Source: Azoarcus indigens (GTDB lineage Bacteria; Pseudomonadota; Gammaproteobacteria; Burkholderiales; Rhodocyclaceae). From it: a stretch of 64,000 nucleotides of DNA. How positions within the stretch are numbered: the first letter of the stretch is position 1; the number at the start of each line of letters is the position of its first letter. The notes beneath the pieces are model-generated. The model searched no databases, was not told the origin of the DNA, and saw only the letters and a program-made list of their open reading frames with translations. Made by a program: the position numbers and the translations under genes. Location of the stretch: NCBI RefSeq assembly GCF_004361735.1, contig NZ_SNVV01000004.1, positions 212,386 through 276,385 on the forward strand, in the 5' to 3' direction. Positions 41,600 through 51,790 of this stretch are shown here, piece after piece.

Positions 41600-43897
41600 A
41601 TGGATCAGGATTTCATCGCCGCGGCGCTGGACTATCACCGTGCGCCGACGCGCGGCAAGATTTCGGTCGTGCCGACCAAGGGCCTCACCAATCAACGCGA
41701 TCTGGCGCTCGCCTATTCGCCCGGCGTGGCCGCCGCCTGCGATGCCATCGTCGCCGATCCGGCGGAAGCACGCGAGCTGACCAGCCGCGGCAACCTGGTC
41801 GCGGTGGTGACCAACGGCACCGCGGTGCTGGGGCTGGGCAACATCGGCCCGCTGGCGTCCAAGCCGGTGATGGAGGGCAAGGGCTGCCTGTTCAAGAAGT
41901 TCGCCGGCATCGACGTGTTCGACATCGAACTGGCCGAGAACGACCCGGACAAGCTGATCGACATCATTGCCGCGCTGGAGCCCACGCTGGGCGGCGTGAA
42001 CCTGGAAGACATCAAGGCGCCGGAGTGCTTCTACATCGAGCAGAAGCTGCGCGAGCGCATGCACATCCCGGTGTTCCACGATGACCAGCATGGCACCGCC
42101 ATCATCTCCGCCGCCGGCCTGATCAACGGCCTGAAGGTGGTCGGCAAGGACATCGCCAAAGTGAAGCTGGTGTGTTCCGGCGCCGGTGCCGCCGCCATCG
42201 CCTGCCTGGACCTGATGGTGGGCCTGGGGCTGAAGCGCGAGAACGTCTATGTGTGCGACTCCAAGGGCGTGATCTTCCACGGCCGCGACGAGAAGATGGA
42301 GCCGAACAAGGCCCGCTACGCGCAGACTACCGAAGCCCGCAGCCTGGGCGATGTGATCCAGGGCGCCGACGTCTTCCTCGGCCTGTCCACCGCTGGCGTG
42401 CTGAAGAAGGAAATGGTCGCGAAGATGGCCGACAAGCCGCTGATCTTCGCCCTGGCCAACCCGAACCCGGAAATCCTGCCGGCCGACGCCAAGGAAGTGC
42501 GCCCGGACTGCATCATCGCCACCGGCCGCTCCGACTTCCCCAACCAGGTCAACAACGTCCTCTGCTTCCCCTTCATCTTCCGCGGTGCGCTGGACGTGGG
42601 CGCGACCAAGATCAACGAAGAGATGAAGCTCGCCTGCGTGAAGGCCATCGCCGAGCTGGCCCAGGCGGAGCAGAACGACGTGGTGGCCTCCGCCTACGGC
42701 GGCGCCGAGCTGTCCTTCGGGCCGGACTACATCATCCCGCGGCCTTTCGATCCCCGCCTCATCGTCAAGATCGCGCCGGCTGTGGCCCGCGCCGCGATGG
42801 AGTCCGGCGTGGCGACCAAGCCGATCGAGGACTTCGACGCCTACATCGCCAGCCTGACCGACTTCGTCTATACCACCGGCATCGTCATGAAGCCGGTGTT
42901 CTCCGCCGCCAAGCGCGTCCCGATGGAGCAGAAGCGGGTGATCTACGCCGAAGGCGAGGATGAGCGTGTGCTGCACGCTGCCCGCGTGGTGGTGGACGAG
43001 GGCCTGGCGCGTCCCATCCTCGTCGGCCGTCCCAGCGTGATCGAGATGCGGATCAAGAAGATCGGCCTCAACCTGGTGCCAGAGCGGGATTTCGACATCG
43101 TCAACCCGGAATCCGACCCGCGCTACCGCGACCTCTGGAACGAGTATTACCGTCTGATGGGCCGCGATGGCGTGACGCCGGAAATCGCCAAGGCCAAGAT
43201 GCGCCGCGACACCACGCTGATCGGCGCCATGCTGCTGCGCACCGGCGACGCCGACGCGCTGGTGTGCGGCACCTTCGGCACCTACGACTATCACATGCAG
43301 CACGTGGTGGACGTCATCGGCCTCAAGGCCGGCGCCAAGCAGTTCGCCGCCATGAACCTGCTGCTGCTGCCCAAGCGCACGCTGGCCATCACCGACACCT
43401 ATGTGAATGAGAACCCGAGTGCGGCCGAAGTGGCGGAGATCGCGCGCATGGCGGCGGAAGAGCTGCGCCGCTTCGGCATCGAGCCGCGGCTGGCGCTGCT
43501 GTCCCACTCCAACTTCGGCAGCTCGCGCTCTTCCTCCGCGCGCAAGATGCGCGAGGCGGTCGGCCTGCTGAAGCAACTGGCGCCGGATCTGGAGTGCGAC
43601 GGCGAAATGCATGGCGATGCCGCGCTGTCGCCTGAAATCCGCGCCAAGGTGCATCCGGACTCCACCCTGGTCGGAGAAGCCAACCTGCTGGTGATGCCCA
43701 ACCTGGACGCCGCCAACATCTCCTTCAACCTGATGAAGATGGCCAATGGCGACGGCGTGTCGGTCGGTCCCATCCTGCTGGGCGCGGCCAAGCCGGTGCA
43801 CATCCTCACCCCGTCGGCCACCGTGCGCCGGCTGGTGAACATCACCGCCCTGGCGGTGGTGGATGCGCAGGAGGTGCGCGCTAGCGCCGCCCGCTGA
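41600..43897 (+). CDS. maeB: NADP-dependent malic enzyme with phosphotransacetylase-like C-terminus
   Basis: A 765-residue protein converting malate to pyruvate, CO2 and NADPH. Residues 1 to about 430 are the malic-enzyme part ([70 protein letters not shown]). Residues about 440-765 are a phosphate acetyltransferase-like domain ([40 protein letters not shown]) that in E. coli MaeB is regulatory (acetyl-CoA sensing) and not an active PTA. ATG 41600 gives [14 protein letters not shown], the family start. It is monocistronic with a strong terminator. Confidence 0.96.
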   Translation: MDQDFIAAALDYHRAPTRGKISVVPTKGLTNQRDLALAYSPGVAAACDAIVADPAEARELTSRGNLVAVVTNGTAVLGLGNIGPLASKPVMEGKGCLFKKFAGIDVFDIELAENDPDKLIDIIAALEPTLGGVNLEDIKAPECFYIEQKLRERMHIPVFHDDQHGTAIISAAGLINGLKVVGKDIAKVKLVCSGAGAAAIACLDLMVGLGLKRENVYVCDSKGVIFHGRDEKMEPNKARYAQTTEARSLGDVIQGADVFLGLSTAGVLKKEMVAKMADKPLIFALANPNPEILPADAKEVRPDCIIATGRSDFPNQVNNVLCFPFIFRGALDVGATKINEEMKLACVKAIAELAQAEQNDVVASAYGGAELSFGPDYIIPRPFDPRLIVKIAPAVARAAMESGVATKPIEDFDAYIASLTDFVYTTGIVMKPVFSAAKRVPMEQKRVIYAEGEDERVLHAARVVVDEGLARPILVGRPSVIEMRIKKIGLNLVPERDFDIVNPESDPRYRDLWNEYYRLMGRDGVTPEIAKAKMRRDTTLIGAMLLRTGDADALVCGTFGTYDYHMQHVVDVIGLKAGAKQFAAMNLLLLPKRTLAITDTYVNENPSAAEVAEIARMAAEELRRFGIEPRLALLSHSNFGSSRSSSARKMREAVGLLKQLAPDLECDGEMHGDAALSPEIRAKVHPDSTLVGEANLLVMPNLDAANISFNLMKMANGDGVSVGPILLGAAKPVHILTPSATVRRLVNITALAVVDAQEVRASAAR

Positions 43898-43924
43898 GCC
43901 TCCTCGCTCCGCAATAAGAAAGAG

Positions 43925-43956
43925 CCCGTGCCGCGTCCTGCGGCGCGGGTTTTTTT
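43925..43956 (+). terminator. Rho-independent terminator of maeB
   Basis: CCCGTGCCGC (43925-43934) pairs with GCGGCGCGGG (43940-43949; one G-U pair) and is followed by seven T residues. Confidence 0.92.
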
Positions 43957-44037
43957 GCGCCGCAGGAAACCTGCTGTCACGCCCGTTCCGGGGAGCGCCT
44001 GCTACGCTATCGCCACCCCCTACTAAAGAGAATTCTC

Positions 44038-45204
44038 GTGAAAGATCCGCGAGTTCCCCTCCGCCTGGCCAGGATATTGGCCACCACCTTCGTCGTACTC
44101 TCCGCCCCTTCCGCTTTCGCCGCTGACTGGCTGCTCGCCACGCATGAGCCGCGTGTCGTGCCGGGCGAGGTTTTCACCGTCACCGTCGTTGGCGACGGCA
44201 CAGGTCCGCTGCCGGATACGCTGGCGGCGGTGGTGGAGCTGCCCGGCAATGCGCCGCGCATCGCGGTGCCGCTGGTGGCCAGCGCCGCCGAGGCCGGCGG
44301 GCGCCGCGCCTACGCCGCGCGCTGGCCGCGGGAGGTCACCGGCATGGCCGTGCTGGCCCTGCAGGATGCGGCGGCGGCGCGACTCATCATCGATGCCTCG
44401 CTCGCCAACGAGGCCCAGTCGCAGCTGGCGGCCCAGAGCGCGGCGCCGGCGGGGGAGTTCATGCGCCAGCCGGCCTCGGCAGAACCGGTGGAGTCCGCGC
44501 CGCTGGGCTTCCATGAGCCGATGTACTTCCTGGTCGGCGGCAACCCCAACACCGCCCGCTTCCAGTTCAGCTTCCGCTATCGCCTGTTCGACTCCCACGG
44601 CGTCGTTGGCGAGACCTTCCCGGTGGTGCGCGGGCTTTACTTCGGCTTCACCCAGACCTCGATGTGGGATCTGGCTGCCGACTCCAAACCCTTCCACGAC
44701 ACCAGCTTCCGCCCTTCGCTGTTCTACCAGTGGCGCGTCTCCAACCCGCTGGATGGCAACTCGGTGAACCTGCAGGGCGGCTACGAGCACGAGTCCAACG
44801 GCAAGGACGGGCTGGAGTCGCGCAGCATAGACACCCTGTTCCTGCGCGCCGACGCCCGCTACTACTTTGCCGACGGCCGCACCTATCTTGGCGTCGCGCC
44901 CAAGGTCTGGACCTACCTGGACAAGGACGACAACCCGGACATCACCGGCTATCGCGGCTACGGCGAGCTTGGCCTGCGCTTCGGCCGCGACGACGGCCTG
45001 CTGCTGAACGCCCAGCTGCGCCGCGGCACCAAGGGCAAGGGCAGCACCCAGCTGGACCTGTCCTACCCGATCCGCCTGAGCATCTTCTCGGGCGTCGGCG
45101 CTTTCGCCCACCTGCAGTACTTCAACGGCTACGGCGAAACGCTGCTGGACTACAACGAGCCGAAGACCGGGCAGTTTAGAATCGGCGTTTCCATCGTCCG
45201 CTGA
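44038..45204 (+). CDS. pldA: Outer-membrane phospholipase A (OMPLA)-family protein
   Basis: A 388-residue outer-membrane barrel with a signal peptide (cut after AFAA, about residue 29), an N-terminal periplasmic segment (about 30-150) and the OMPLA barrel. The active-site region reads GYEHESNGKDGLESRSIDTL: His251 and Ser253 match His142 and Ser144 of E. coli OMPLA, while the Asn156 position, 14 residues after the His, is Asp265. OMPLA hydrolyses phospholipids misplaced in the outer leaflet. The barrel ends QFRIGVSIVR; a C-terminal aromatic is replaced by Arg. Start is GTG 44038 after AAGAGA. Confidence 0.85.
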   Translation: MKDPRVPLRLARILATTFVVLSAPSAFAADWLLATHEPRVVPGEVFTVTVVGDGTGPLPDTLAAVVELPGNAPRIAVPLVASAAEAGGRRAYAARWPREVTGMAVLALQDAAAARLIIDASLANEAQSQLAAQSAAPAGEFMRQPASAEPVESAPLGFHEPMYFLVGGNPNTARFQFSFRYRLFDSHGVVGETFPVVRGLYFGFTQTSMWDLAADSKPFHDTSFRPSLFYQWRVSNPLDGNSVNLQGGYEHESNGKDGLESRSIDTLFLRADARYYFADGRTYLGVAPKVWTYLDKDDNPDITGYRGYGELGLRFGRDDGLLLNAQLRRGTKGKGSTQLDLSYPIRLSIFSGVGAFAHLQYFNGYGETLLDYNEPKTGQFRIGVSIVR

Positions 45205-45245
45205 GCCGCCGGGCCGCAGATCCGGTGCTTATCCAGGAGGCAGCC

Positions 45246-46220
45246 ATGACCCACGCGATCCGATTCCACCGTACCGGCGGTCCGGAGGTGTTGCAGTGGG
45301 AGGCGGTCGAATTGCCGCTGCCCGCAGCCGGGGAAGTGCGGCTGCGCCAGCATGCGGTGGGCCTCAATTTCGTCGATACCTACTACCGCAGCGGCCTGTA
45401 TCCGACGCCGCTGCCCTCTGGCATCGGTGCCGAAGCCGCGGGCGTGGTCGAGGCGCTGGGCGAGGGTGTTACCGATCTGCAGGTGGGCGACCGCGTGGCC
45501 TACGCCGGCGGACCGCAAGGCGCCTACGCCGAGGCGCGCAACCTGCAGGCGGACCGGCTCGTCCGCCTGCCGGAAGCACTGAGCTTCGAGCAGGGCGCGG
45601 CGATGATGCTGCAGGGGCTCACCGCCCAGTACCTGCTGCGGCGCACCTACCGGGTGCAGCCCGGCGACACCGTGCTGATCCATGCCGCGGCCGGCGGTGT
45701 CGGCCTGCTCATGTGCCAGTGGGCGAAAGCACTGGGGGCCACGGTGATAGGCACCGTCGGCTCCGACGCCAAGGCGGAACTGGCGGCCGCCCACGGCTGT
45801 GACCATCCCATCGTCTACACCCGCGAGTCTTTCCCGGCGCGGGTCAGGGAGCTCACTGGCGGCGAGGGCGTGCCGGTGGTGTACGACTCCATCGGCAAGG
45901 ATACTTTCATGGACTCGCTTTCCTGTCTGCGGCCGCTGGGCATGATGGTGAGCTTCGGCAATGCTTCCGGCCCGGTCGGCGATGTGGACGTCGGCCTGCT
46001 GGCTCGCATGGGCTCGCTGTTCCTGACCCGCCCCAGCCTGTTCACCTACGCCGCCCGGCGCAGCGACCTGCTGGAGATGGCCAGGGAACTGTTCGAGGTG
46101 GTGCTGTCCGGCAAGGTGAAGCTGCAGATCCACCAGCGCTACGCCTTGAAGGACGCCGCCCGGGCGCAGGCCGACCTGGAAGCCCGGCGCACCACCGGTA
46201 CTTCGCTGCTGCTCCCCTGA
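45246..46220 (+). CDS. qorA: Quinone oxidoreductase (zeta-crystallin type)
   Basis: A 324-residue NADPH-dependent medium-chain dehydrogenase/reductase without zinc. Features are MTHAIRFHRTGGPEVLQWEA, VGLNFVDTYYRSGLYP, GAEAAGVVEALGEGV and the nucleotide-binding AAAGGVGLLMCQWAKALGA. This group (Qor) reduces quinones by one electron, which can detoxify or cycle them. ATG 45246 is preceded by CCAGGAGG; an upstream ATG at 45225 is less likely. It follows pldA by 41 bp on the same strand and may share its transcript. Confidence 0.9.
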   Translation: MTHAIRFHRTGGPEVLQWEAVELPLPAAGEVRLRQHAVGLNFVDTYYRSGLYPTPLPSGIGAEAAGVVEALGEGVTDLQVGDRVAYAGGPQGAYAEARNLQADRLVRLPEALSFEQGAAMMLQGLTAQYLLRRTYRVQPGDTVLIHAAAGGVGLLMCQWAKALGATVIGTVGSDAKAELAAAHGCDHPIVYTRESFPARVRELTGGEGVPVVYDSIGKDTFMDSLSCLRPLGMMVSFGNASGPVGDVDVGLLARMGSLFLTRPSLFTYAARRSDLLEMARELFEVVLSGKVKLQIHQRYALKDAARAQADLEARRTTGTSLLLP

Positions 46221-46376
46221 GCGAGGCTTGCGGCAAGGCCCCGTGGGTGTGCGTGATCATATGTTTGTTGCAAAGTAGTTTGCGCTGGCATAAGTTCGGT
46301 CCCTGATCGCGCTGGCGGGGCGGCTGCGCCCGGGGCCGGCGTGGTGACGTCAACCATGCACCGGAGATCAGCACCG

Positions 46377-47900
46377 ATGGAACCGAACACCCTCACCGGC
46401 AGCCTGCAGGCCACCCTGGGCGGCCAGTTGCCCGCCATCCTCGCCGCGGTCGCGGTACTCGCGCTGGGCTGGTTCGCCGCCGTCGCCGTGCGCGCCGGCA
46501 GCCGTCGACTGCTGCGCCTGGGCGCGCTCAACGACCGCCTGCGCAACGGCACCGGCCATGCGCTGGACGTGGAAACGCCGATCGCCCTCGGCCTTTTCGG
46601 TCTGGTCATGTTGGTGACCATCGTCGCCGTGCTCAACATCCTCAGCCTGGAAATGCTGTCGGCGCCCTTTGCCGCGCTGCTGGTCCAGATCACCACCTAC
46701 CTGCCGCATCTGCTCGCCGGCGTGGTGCTGGCGGTGGTGGCGTGGACGGTGGCCACCGTGCTGCGTGCGATCACCGCCCGGGTGCTGGCGGCGACCACGC
46801 TGGACGACCGCCTCGCCGCCGAGGCCGGCATGGAGCCGATGAGCCGCAATCTCGCCAACGTCGCCTTCTGGCTGGTGATGCTGCTGTTCCTGCCGGCCAT
46901 CCTCGGCGCCTTCCAGCTGGATGGCCTGCTGCAGCCGGTGCAGGGCATGGTGGACCGGGCACTGACGATGGTGCCCAACATCTTCGCCGCCGGCATGATC
47001 GGCTTCGTCGGTTGGCTGGTGGCCAGCGTGCTGCGCGGCCTGGTCGCCAACCTGCTGGCCGCGGTCGGCGCCGACCGCCTCGGCGCCCGGCTGGGGCTGG
47101 ACGCCAGCGTCAGCCTGTCGCGGCTGGCGGGTACGCTGGTGTTCATCTTCGTCTTCGTGCCCAGCCTGATCGCCGCGCTGGACGCGCTGCGCATCGAAGC
47201 CATCTCGGCGCCGGCCATCGGCATGCTGGACCAGTTCTTCGCCGCGGTACCGGAGATCTTCGCGGCGGCGCTCATCCTGGCGATCACCTGGTTCGTCGCC
47301 CGTTTCGCCGGTGCGCTGGTCGCCCGCCTGCTGGGCGGCATCGGCTTCGACCTGCTGCCGGCCAAGCTCGGCCTGGGCCACGCCTTCGGCCTGGGCCACG
47401 CCTCCGGCCTGGGCCACGCCTCCGGCCCTGAACTGACGCCTTCGATGCTGGTTGGCCGGCTGGTGGTGTTTTTCGCCATGCTGTTCGCGGTAGTGGAAGC
47501 GGCGAGCCGGCTGGGCTTCGATCAGGTGAGCGGGCTGGTGGAGGTTTTCATCCGCTTTGGTGGCGACATCCTGCTGGGCAGCGTGATCCTGATCGCCGGC
47601 TTCTGGCTGGCCAACATCGCCGCCGAGGCCATCGCCCGCGCCAGCGGCGCTCAGGCCGGTGGCCGCTCCGTCGGCCTGGCCCGCATCGCCCGCGTCGCCA
47701 TCCTCGGCCTGGTCATCGCAATGGGGCTGCGGGCGATGGGCATCGCCGACGATATCGTCAATCTCGCCTTCGGCCTGGGCTTCGGCGCGGTGGCGGTCGC
47801 AGTGGCGCTGTCCTTCGGCCTGGGCGGCCGCGAGGCGGCGGGACGGCAGATGGAGTACTGGCTGGCCAAGCTGCGCAAGGACGAGGCCGGCCGCGACTGA
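46377..47900 (+). CDS. Multi-helix membrane protein with mechanosensitive-channel TM repeats
   Basis: A 507-residue inner-membrane protein with about eleven hydrophobic helices arranged as repeats: each has a pair of helices joined by a short turn (VVAWTVATVLRAITARVLA, GFVGWLVASVLRGLVANLLA, LAITWFVARFAGALVARLLG, AGFWLANIAAEAIARAS). This pattern is that of the conserved TM-helix family related to mechanosensitive channels (PF05552-like), without an evident MscS beta domain. It ends ALSFGLGGREAAGRQ, which is the MscS-like pore-lining glycine pattern. A GLGHA(F/S)G repeat occurs at about residue 332-350. Ion specificity is unknown. Confidence 0.78.
   Translation: MEPNTLTGSLQATLGGQLPAILAAVAVLALGWFAAVAVRAGSRRLLRLGALNDRLRNGTGHALDVETPIALGLFGLVMLVTIVAVLNILSLEMLSAPFAALLVQITTYLPHLLAGVVLAVVAWTVATVLRAITARVLAATTLDDRLAAEAGMEPMSRNLANVAFWLVMLLFLPAILGAFQLDGLLQPVQGMVDRALTMVPNIFAAGMIGFVGWLVASVLRGLVANLLAAVGADRLGARLGLDASVSLSRLAGTLVFIFVFVPSLIAALDALRIEAISAPAIGMLDQFFAAVPEIFAAALILAITWFVARFAGALVARLLGGIGFDLLPAKLGLGHAFGLGHASGLGHASGPELTPSMLVGRLVVFFAMLFAVVEAASRLGFDQVSGLVEVFIRFGGDILLGSVILIAGFWLANIAAEAIARASGAQAGGRSVGLARIARVAILGLVIAMGLRAMGIADDIVNLAFGLGFGAVAVAVALSFGLGGREAAGRQMEYWLAKLRKDEAGRD
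47370..47423 (+). repeat. Three in-frame 18-bp tandem repeats
   Basis: GGCCTGGGCCACGCCTYC occurs three times head to tail (47370, 47388, 47406); copies 2 and 3 are identical and copy 1 differs by one base. It encodes GLGHAF-GLGHAS-GLGHAS inside the channel-like protein. Copy-number change would keep the reading frame. Confidence 0.92.
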
Positions 47901-47974
47901 GCCGACCTTGCCGGGCCCCGGCCATGGTCCGATGGTCGGGCCGGCCGGGGTGGGGTCGGGTAAAATCCCGCCCC

Positions 47975-50900
47975 ATGAATGCCCCACATCAGCCCCGTTT
48001 CGTCCATCTCCGCCTGCACTCCGAATACTCGATCACCGACGGCATCGTCCAGATCGACCAGGCGATTTCCGCCGCTGCCGCCGACGGCATGCCGGCGCTC
48101 GGCATCTCCGACCTCGCCAACCTCTTCGGCATGGTCAAGTTCTACAAGGGGGCGCGCGGCAAGGGCGTGAAGCCGGTGATCGGCGTGGACGCCTGGATCC
48201 AGAACGAGGTCGAGCGCGACAAGCCTTATCGTGTGCTGCTGATCTGCCGCGACCGTGCCGGCTACGGCCAGCTGTGCGAACTGCTCACTCGCGCCTACCT
48301 GGAGAACAAGTACCGCGGGCGCGCCGAGTTGCGCCGCGAATGGTTCGAGGGCGGCGCCGCCAGCGGCCTGCTGTGCCTGTCTGGCGCCATGGATGGCGAC
48401 ATCGGCCACGCCCTGGCCAACGGCAACGCCGACCTCGCCGAACGCCTGGCCGCCGACTGGGCCCGGCTGTTCCCGGATGCCTTCTACATCGAGGTGCAGC
48501 GCGCCGGCCACCCTGGCACCGAGACCTACATCCGCCACGCGCTGCAGATCGCCTCCCGGCTGGACCTGCCGGTGGTAGCCACCCACCCGGTGCAGTTCCT
48601 CAAGCGCGAGGATTTCCAGGCTCACGAGGCGCGCGTGTGCATCGCCCAAGGCTATGTGCTGGCCGACAAGCGCCGGCCGCGCGACTTCACCGAGGAGCAG
48701 TACCTCAAGAGCCAGGACGAGATGTGCGCGCTGTTCGCTGACATCCCGGAGGCGCTCGAGAACGCGGTGGAGATCGCCAAGCGCTGCTCGCTCACCGTGC
48801 AGCTGGGCAAGAACTTCCTGCCGCTGTTCCCGACGCCGGATGGCATGAGCCTGGACGACTTCCTGGTGCTGGAAGCGAAGAAGGGGCTGGAGGAGCGGCT
48901 GATAGAGCTCTACCCGCATCCGGAGGAGCGGGAGAAGCAGCGCCCGCGCTACGAGGAGCGGCTGAAGTTCGAGACCGACACCATCATCCAGATGGGCTTC
49001 CCCGGCTACTTCCTCATCGTGGCGGACTTCATCCAGTGGGGGAAGAACAACGGCGTGCCGGTCGGCCCCGGCCGGGGCTCGGGCGCCGGCTCGCTGGTGG
49101 CCTATTCGCTGAAGATCACCGACCTCGATCCGCTGGAGTACGCGCTGCTGTTCGAGCGCTTCCTGAACCCGGAGCGGGTGTCCATGCCCGACTTCGACAT
49201 CGACTTCTGCCAGGACAACCGCTACCGCGTCATCGAATACGTGCGCGAGCGCTATGGCAAGGACGCGGTGAGCCAGATCGCCACCTTCGGCACCCTGGCT
49301 TCCAAGGCGGTGGTGCGCGACGTCGGCCGCGTGCTCGACATGCCCTACGGCCTGTGCGACCGCTTGTCCAAGCTGGTTCCCATCGAAGGCGCCAAGCCGG
49401 TGTCGCTGGCGCGCGCCTACGAAATGGAGCCGCAGATCGGCGAGATGATGAAGGACGGCAACGACGGCGAGGCGGTGCAGACCCTGTGGGGCCTGGCCGA
49501 GCCGCTGGAGGGCCTCACCCGCGGCGTCGGCATGCACGCCGGCGGGGTGCTCATCGCACCCGGCAAGCTCACCGACTTCTGCCCGCTCTACATCGCCGAC
49601 GGCGACGACGCCACGCCGGTGTCGCAGTTCGACAAGGACGACGTCGAAGCGGTCGGCCTGGTGAAGTTCGACTTCCTCGGCCTGCGCAACCTGACGATTA
49701 TCGAGCTGGCGCTGGACTACGTGGAGCGCCTGACCGGCGAGCGGGTCGACCTGATGAGCTTGGGCTTCCAGGACCCGGCCGCCTACCAGATCCTGAAGGA
49801 CGCCAACACCACCGCGATCTTCCAGGTGGAATCGGACGGGATGAAGAAGCTGCTGAAGAAGCTGGCGCCCGACCGTTTCGAAGACATCATCGCGGTACTC
49901 GCGCTCTACCGCCCGGGCCCGCTGGGCTCGGGCATGGTGGACGATTTCATCCTGCGCAAGAAAGGCCAGCAGGAGATCGACTACTTCCACCCCGACCTCA
50001 AAGCCTGCCTGGAGCCGACCTACGGCGTCATCGTGTACCAGGAACAGGTGATGCAGATCTCGCAGATCATCGGCGGCTACACCCTGGGTGGCGCCGACAT
50101 GCTGCGCCGCGCGATGGGCAAGAAGAAGCCGGAGGAGATGGCCAAGCACCGCGCCACCATCGCCGACGGCGCCAAGCAGAAGGGCTACGACCCGGCGCTG
50201 GCCGAGCAACTGTTCGACCTGATGACCAAGTTCGCGGAGTACGGCTTCAACAAGTCGCACACCGCCGCCTACGCGGTGGTCACCTACCACACCGCCTGGC
50301 TGAAGGCCCACCACTGTGCCGCCTTCATGGCGGCCACCATGTCCTCCGACCTGGACAACACCGACACCGTCAAGATCTTCTACGAGGATACCCTCGTCAA
50401 CAAGATCGCCATCCTGCCGCCGGATGTGAACGAGTCCGACTACCGCTTCGTGCCGGTGGACCGCAAGACCATCCGCTATGGCCTGGGCGCGGTGAAGGGC
50501 TGCGGCGAGCCGGCGGTGCGCGCCATCATCGCCGCCCGCGGCAGGAAGCCTTTCCACGACCTGTTCGATTTCTGCGAGCGGGTGGACCGCCGCCTGGTGA
50601 ACCGCCGGGTGGTCGAAGCGCTGATCCGCGCCGGCGCCATGGATCCGCTGGAAGGCCACAAGGGCCGCGACCGCGCCCAGCTCATGGCCACCGTGCCGCT
50701 GGCGATGGAGGCCGCCGAGCAAGCCGCCGCCAATGCCATGCAGGGCGGTCTGTTCGACATGGTGCCGGAGGCGGCCGGCGCGGCGGTGGAGTTCGTCAGC
50801 GTCCGCCCTTGGAGCGAGCGCGAGCGGCTGAAGGAAGAGAAGATCGCCATCGGCTTCTTCCTTTCGGGCCATCCGTTCAACGCCTTCAAGGCCGAGGTGC

Positions 50901-51466
50901 GCCGCTTCGTCCGCCGTACCCTGGCGCAGATCGAGCCCTCGCGCGACCTGGTGATGATGGCGGGCGTGGTAATGGAAGCGCGGACCAAGATGGGCAGCCG
51001 CGGCAAGATGACCTTCGTGCAACTGGACGATGGCACCACGCCGCGGGAGATCGCAGTGTATTCGGAGGTGCTGGAGGCCAACCGCGGCAAGATCGTCACC
51101 GACGAAGTGCTGGTGGTGGAAGGCAAGGTCAGCAACGACGAGTTCTCCGGCGGCTACCGCATCATCGCCGACAAACTGCTGACCCTGGGCGAGGCACGCA
51201 GCCGCTTCGCCCGCGCCCTTAACCTCAGGCTGAACGGCGAGGTGGGCGAGGCCGGCGGCCCGGCCGCGGCGGCGGACCGGCTGCAGAACCTGCTGGCGCC
51301 TTTCCGCGACGGCACCTGCCCGGTGCAGGTGCGCTACCGCAATGCCCACGCAGAAGCGGATCTGCCGCTGGGGCGGGCGTGGCGGGTGCGGCTGGAGGAG
51401 AACCTGCTCGACAGCCTGCGCGAATGGCTGCCGCCGAACGCGGTCGAGATCGACTATCCGTCCTGA
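47975..51466 (+). CDS. dnaE: DNA polymerase III subunit alpha
   Basis: An 1163-residue replicative polymerase. The N-terminal PHP domain (FVHLRLHSEYSITDGIVQID, 9-28) is followed by the polymerase core with GRGSGAGSLVAYSLKITDLD and the catalytic aspartates in MPDFDIDFCQ (about residue 404-413), the beta-clamp-binding and OB-fold regions (about 960-1060, VVMEARTKMGSRGKM) and the C-terminal tau-binding part. No intein or split is present. ATG 47975 follows a -10-like TAAAAT only a few bases upstream, so the true promoter may overlap. Confidence 0.98.
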   Translation: MNAPHQPRFVHLRLHSEYSITDGIVQIDQAISAAAADGMPALGISDLANLFGMVKFYKGARGKGVKPVIGVDAWIQNEVERDKPYRVLLICRDRAGYGQLCELLTRAYLENKYRGRAELRREWFEGGAASGLLCLSGAMDGDIGHALANGNADLAERLAADWARLFPDAFYIEVQRAGHPGTETYIRHALQIASRLDLPVVATHPVQFLKREDFQAHEARVCIAQGYVLADKRRPRDFTEEQYLKSQDEMCALFADIPEALENAVEIAKRCSLTVQLGKNFLPLFPTPDGMSLDDFLVLEAKKGLEERLIELYPHPEEREKQRPRYEERLKFETDTIIQMGFPGYFLIVADFIQWGKNNGVPVGPGRGSGAGSLVAYSLKITDLDPLEYALLFERFLNPERVSMPDFDIDFCQDNRYRVIEYVRERYGKDAVSQIATFGTLASKAVVRDVGRVLDMPYGLCDRLSKLVPIEGAKPVSLARAYEMEPQIGEMMKDGNDGEAVQTLWGLAEPLEGLTRGVGMHAGGVLIAPGKLTDFCPLYIADGDDATPVSQFDKDDVEAVGLVKFDFLGLRNLTIIELALDYVERLTGERVDLMSLGFQDPAAYQILKDANTTAIFQVESDGMKKLLKKLAPDRFEDIIAVLALYRPGPLGSGMVDDFILRKKGQQEIDYFHPDLKACLEPTYGVIVYQEQVMQISQIIGGYTLGGADMLRRAMGKKKPEEMAKHRATIADGAKQKGYDPALAEQLFDLMTKFAEYGFNKSHTAAYAVVTYHTAWLKAHHCAAFMAATMSSDLDNTDTVKIFYEDTLVNKIAILPPDVNESDYRFVPVDRKTIRYGLGAVKGCGEPAVRAIIAARGRKPFHDLFDFCERVDRRLVNRRVVEALIRAGAMDPLEGHKGRDRAQLMATVPLAMEAAEQAAANAMQGGLFDMVPEAAGAAVEFVSVRPWSERERLKEEKIAIGFFLSGHPFNAFKAEVRRFVRRTLAQIEPSRDLVMMAGVVMEARTKMGSRGKMTFVQLDDGTTPREIAVYSEVLEANRGKIVTDEVLVVEGKVSNDEFSGGYRIIADKLLTLGEARSRFARALNLRLNGEVGEAGGPAAAADRLQNLLAPFRDGTCPVQVRYRNAHAEADLPLGRAWRVRLEENLLDSLREWLPPNAVEIDYPS

Positions 51467-51490
51467 CGCGGGCGGCTTGCCGTTCGCTTT

Positions 51491-51790
51491 TCAGTAGGTG
51501 GGGCGCACGCCGAAAGGTCCGGCGGGCGCTTCCTCGGCGGCCGGGCTGCAGGCCACCTCGGCCACCTTCGCCGCCGGCGGGCCGGAGCGGCTCCATTCCA
51601 CGAAGCGCTCCACCGCCTCTTCGCTGCCGGCAACCAGTGCTTCCACGCTGCCGTCGGCGCGGTTGCGCACCCAGCCCTGCAGGCCCAGCCGCAGGGCCTC
51701 GGCCTGGGCGGCGGCACGGTAGCCCACGCCCTGCACCTTGCCACGGACCCTCAGCACCAGGCTGGTCGCAGGCTTGGAATGATCAGGCAT
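51491..51790 (-). CDS. acyP: Acylphosphatase
   Basis: A 99-residue enzyme that hydrolyses carboxyl-phosphate bonds. The signature is VRGKVQGVGYRAAAQAEA with catalytic Arg25 and the partner Asn43 in GWVRNRADGSVEAL. The tail after the domain is Pro/Ala-rich (PAAEEAPAGPFGVRPTY). ATG 51790 lies 8 bp inside the end of the SulP transporter gene, so the two overlap and are coupled. It is convergent with dnaE with a 24-bp gap. Confidence 0.93.
   Translation of the reverse strand: MPDHSKPATSLVLRVRGKVQGVGYRAAAQAEALRLGLQGWVRNRADGSVEALVAGSEEAVERFVEWSRSGPPAAKVAEVACSPAAEEAPAGPFGVRPTY

Noticed and set aside
41564..43801. Minus-strand open frame of about 745 codons opposite maeB
   Set aside because: maeB accounts for the region; the antisense product is a GC artefact.
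47651..51349. Long minus-strand open frame opposite dnaE (about 1230 codons)
   Set aside because: dnaE on the plus strand is complete and unmistakable. The antisense translation has shadow composition (Val-His-Leu-Gln rich) and no family.
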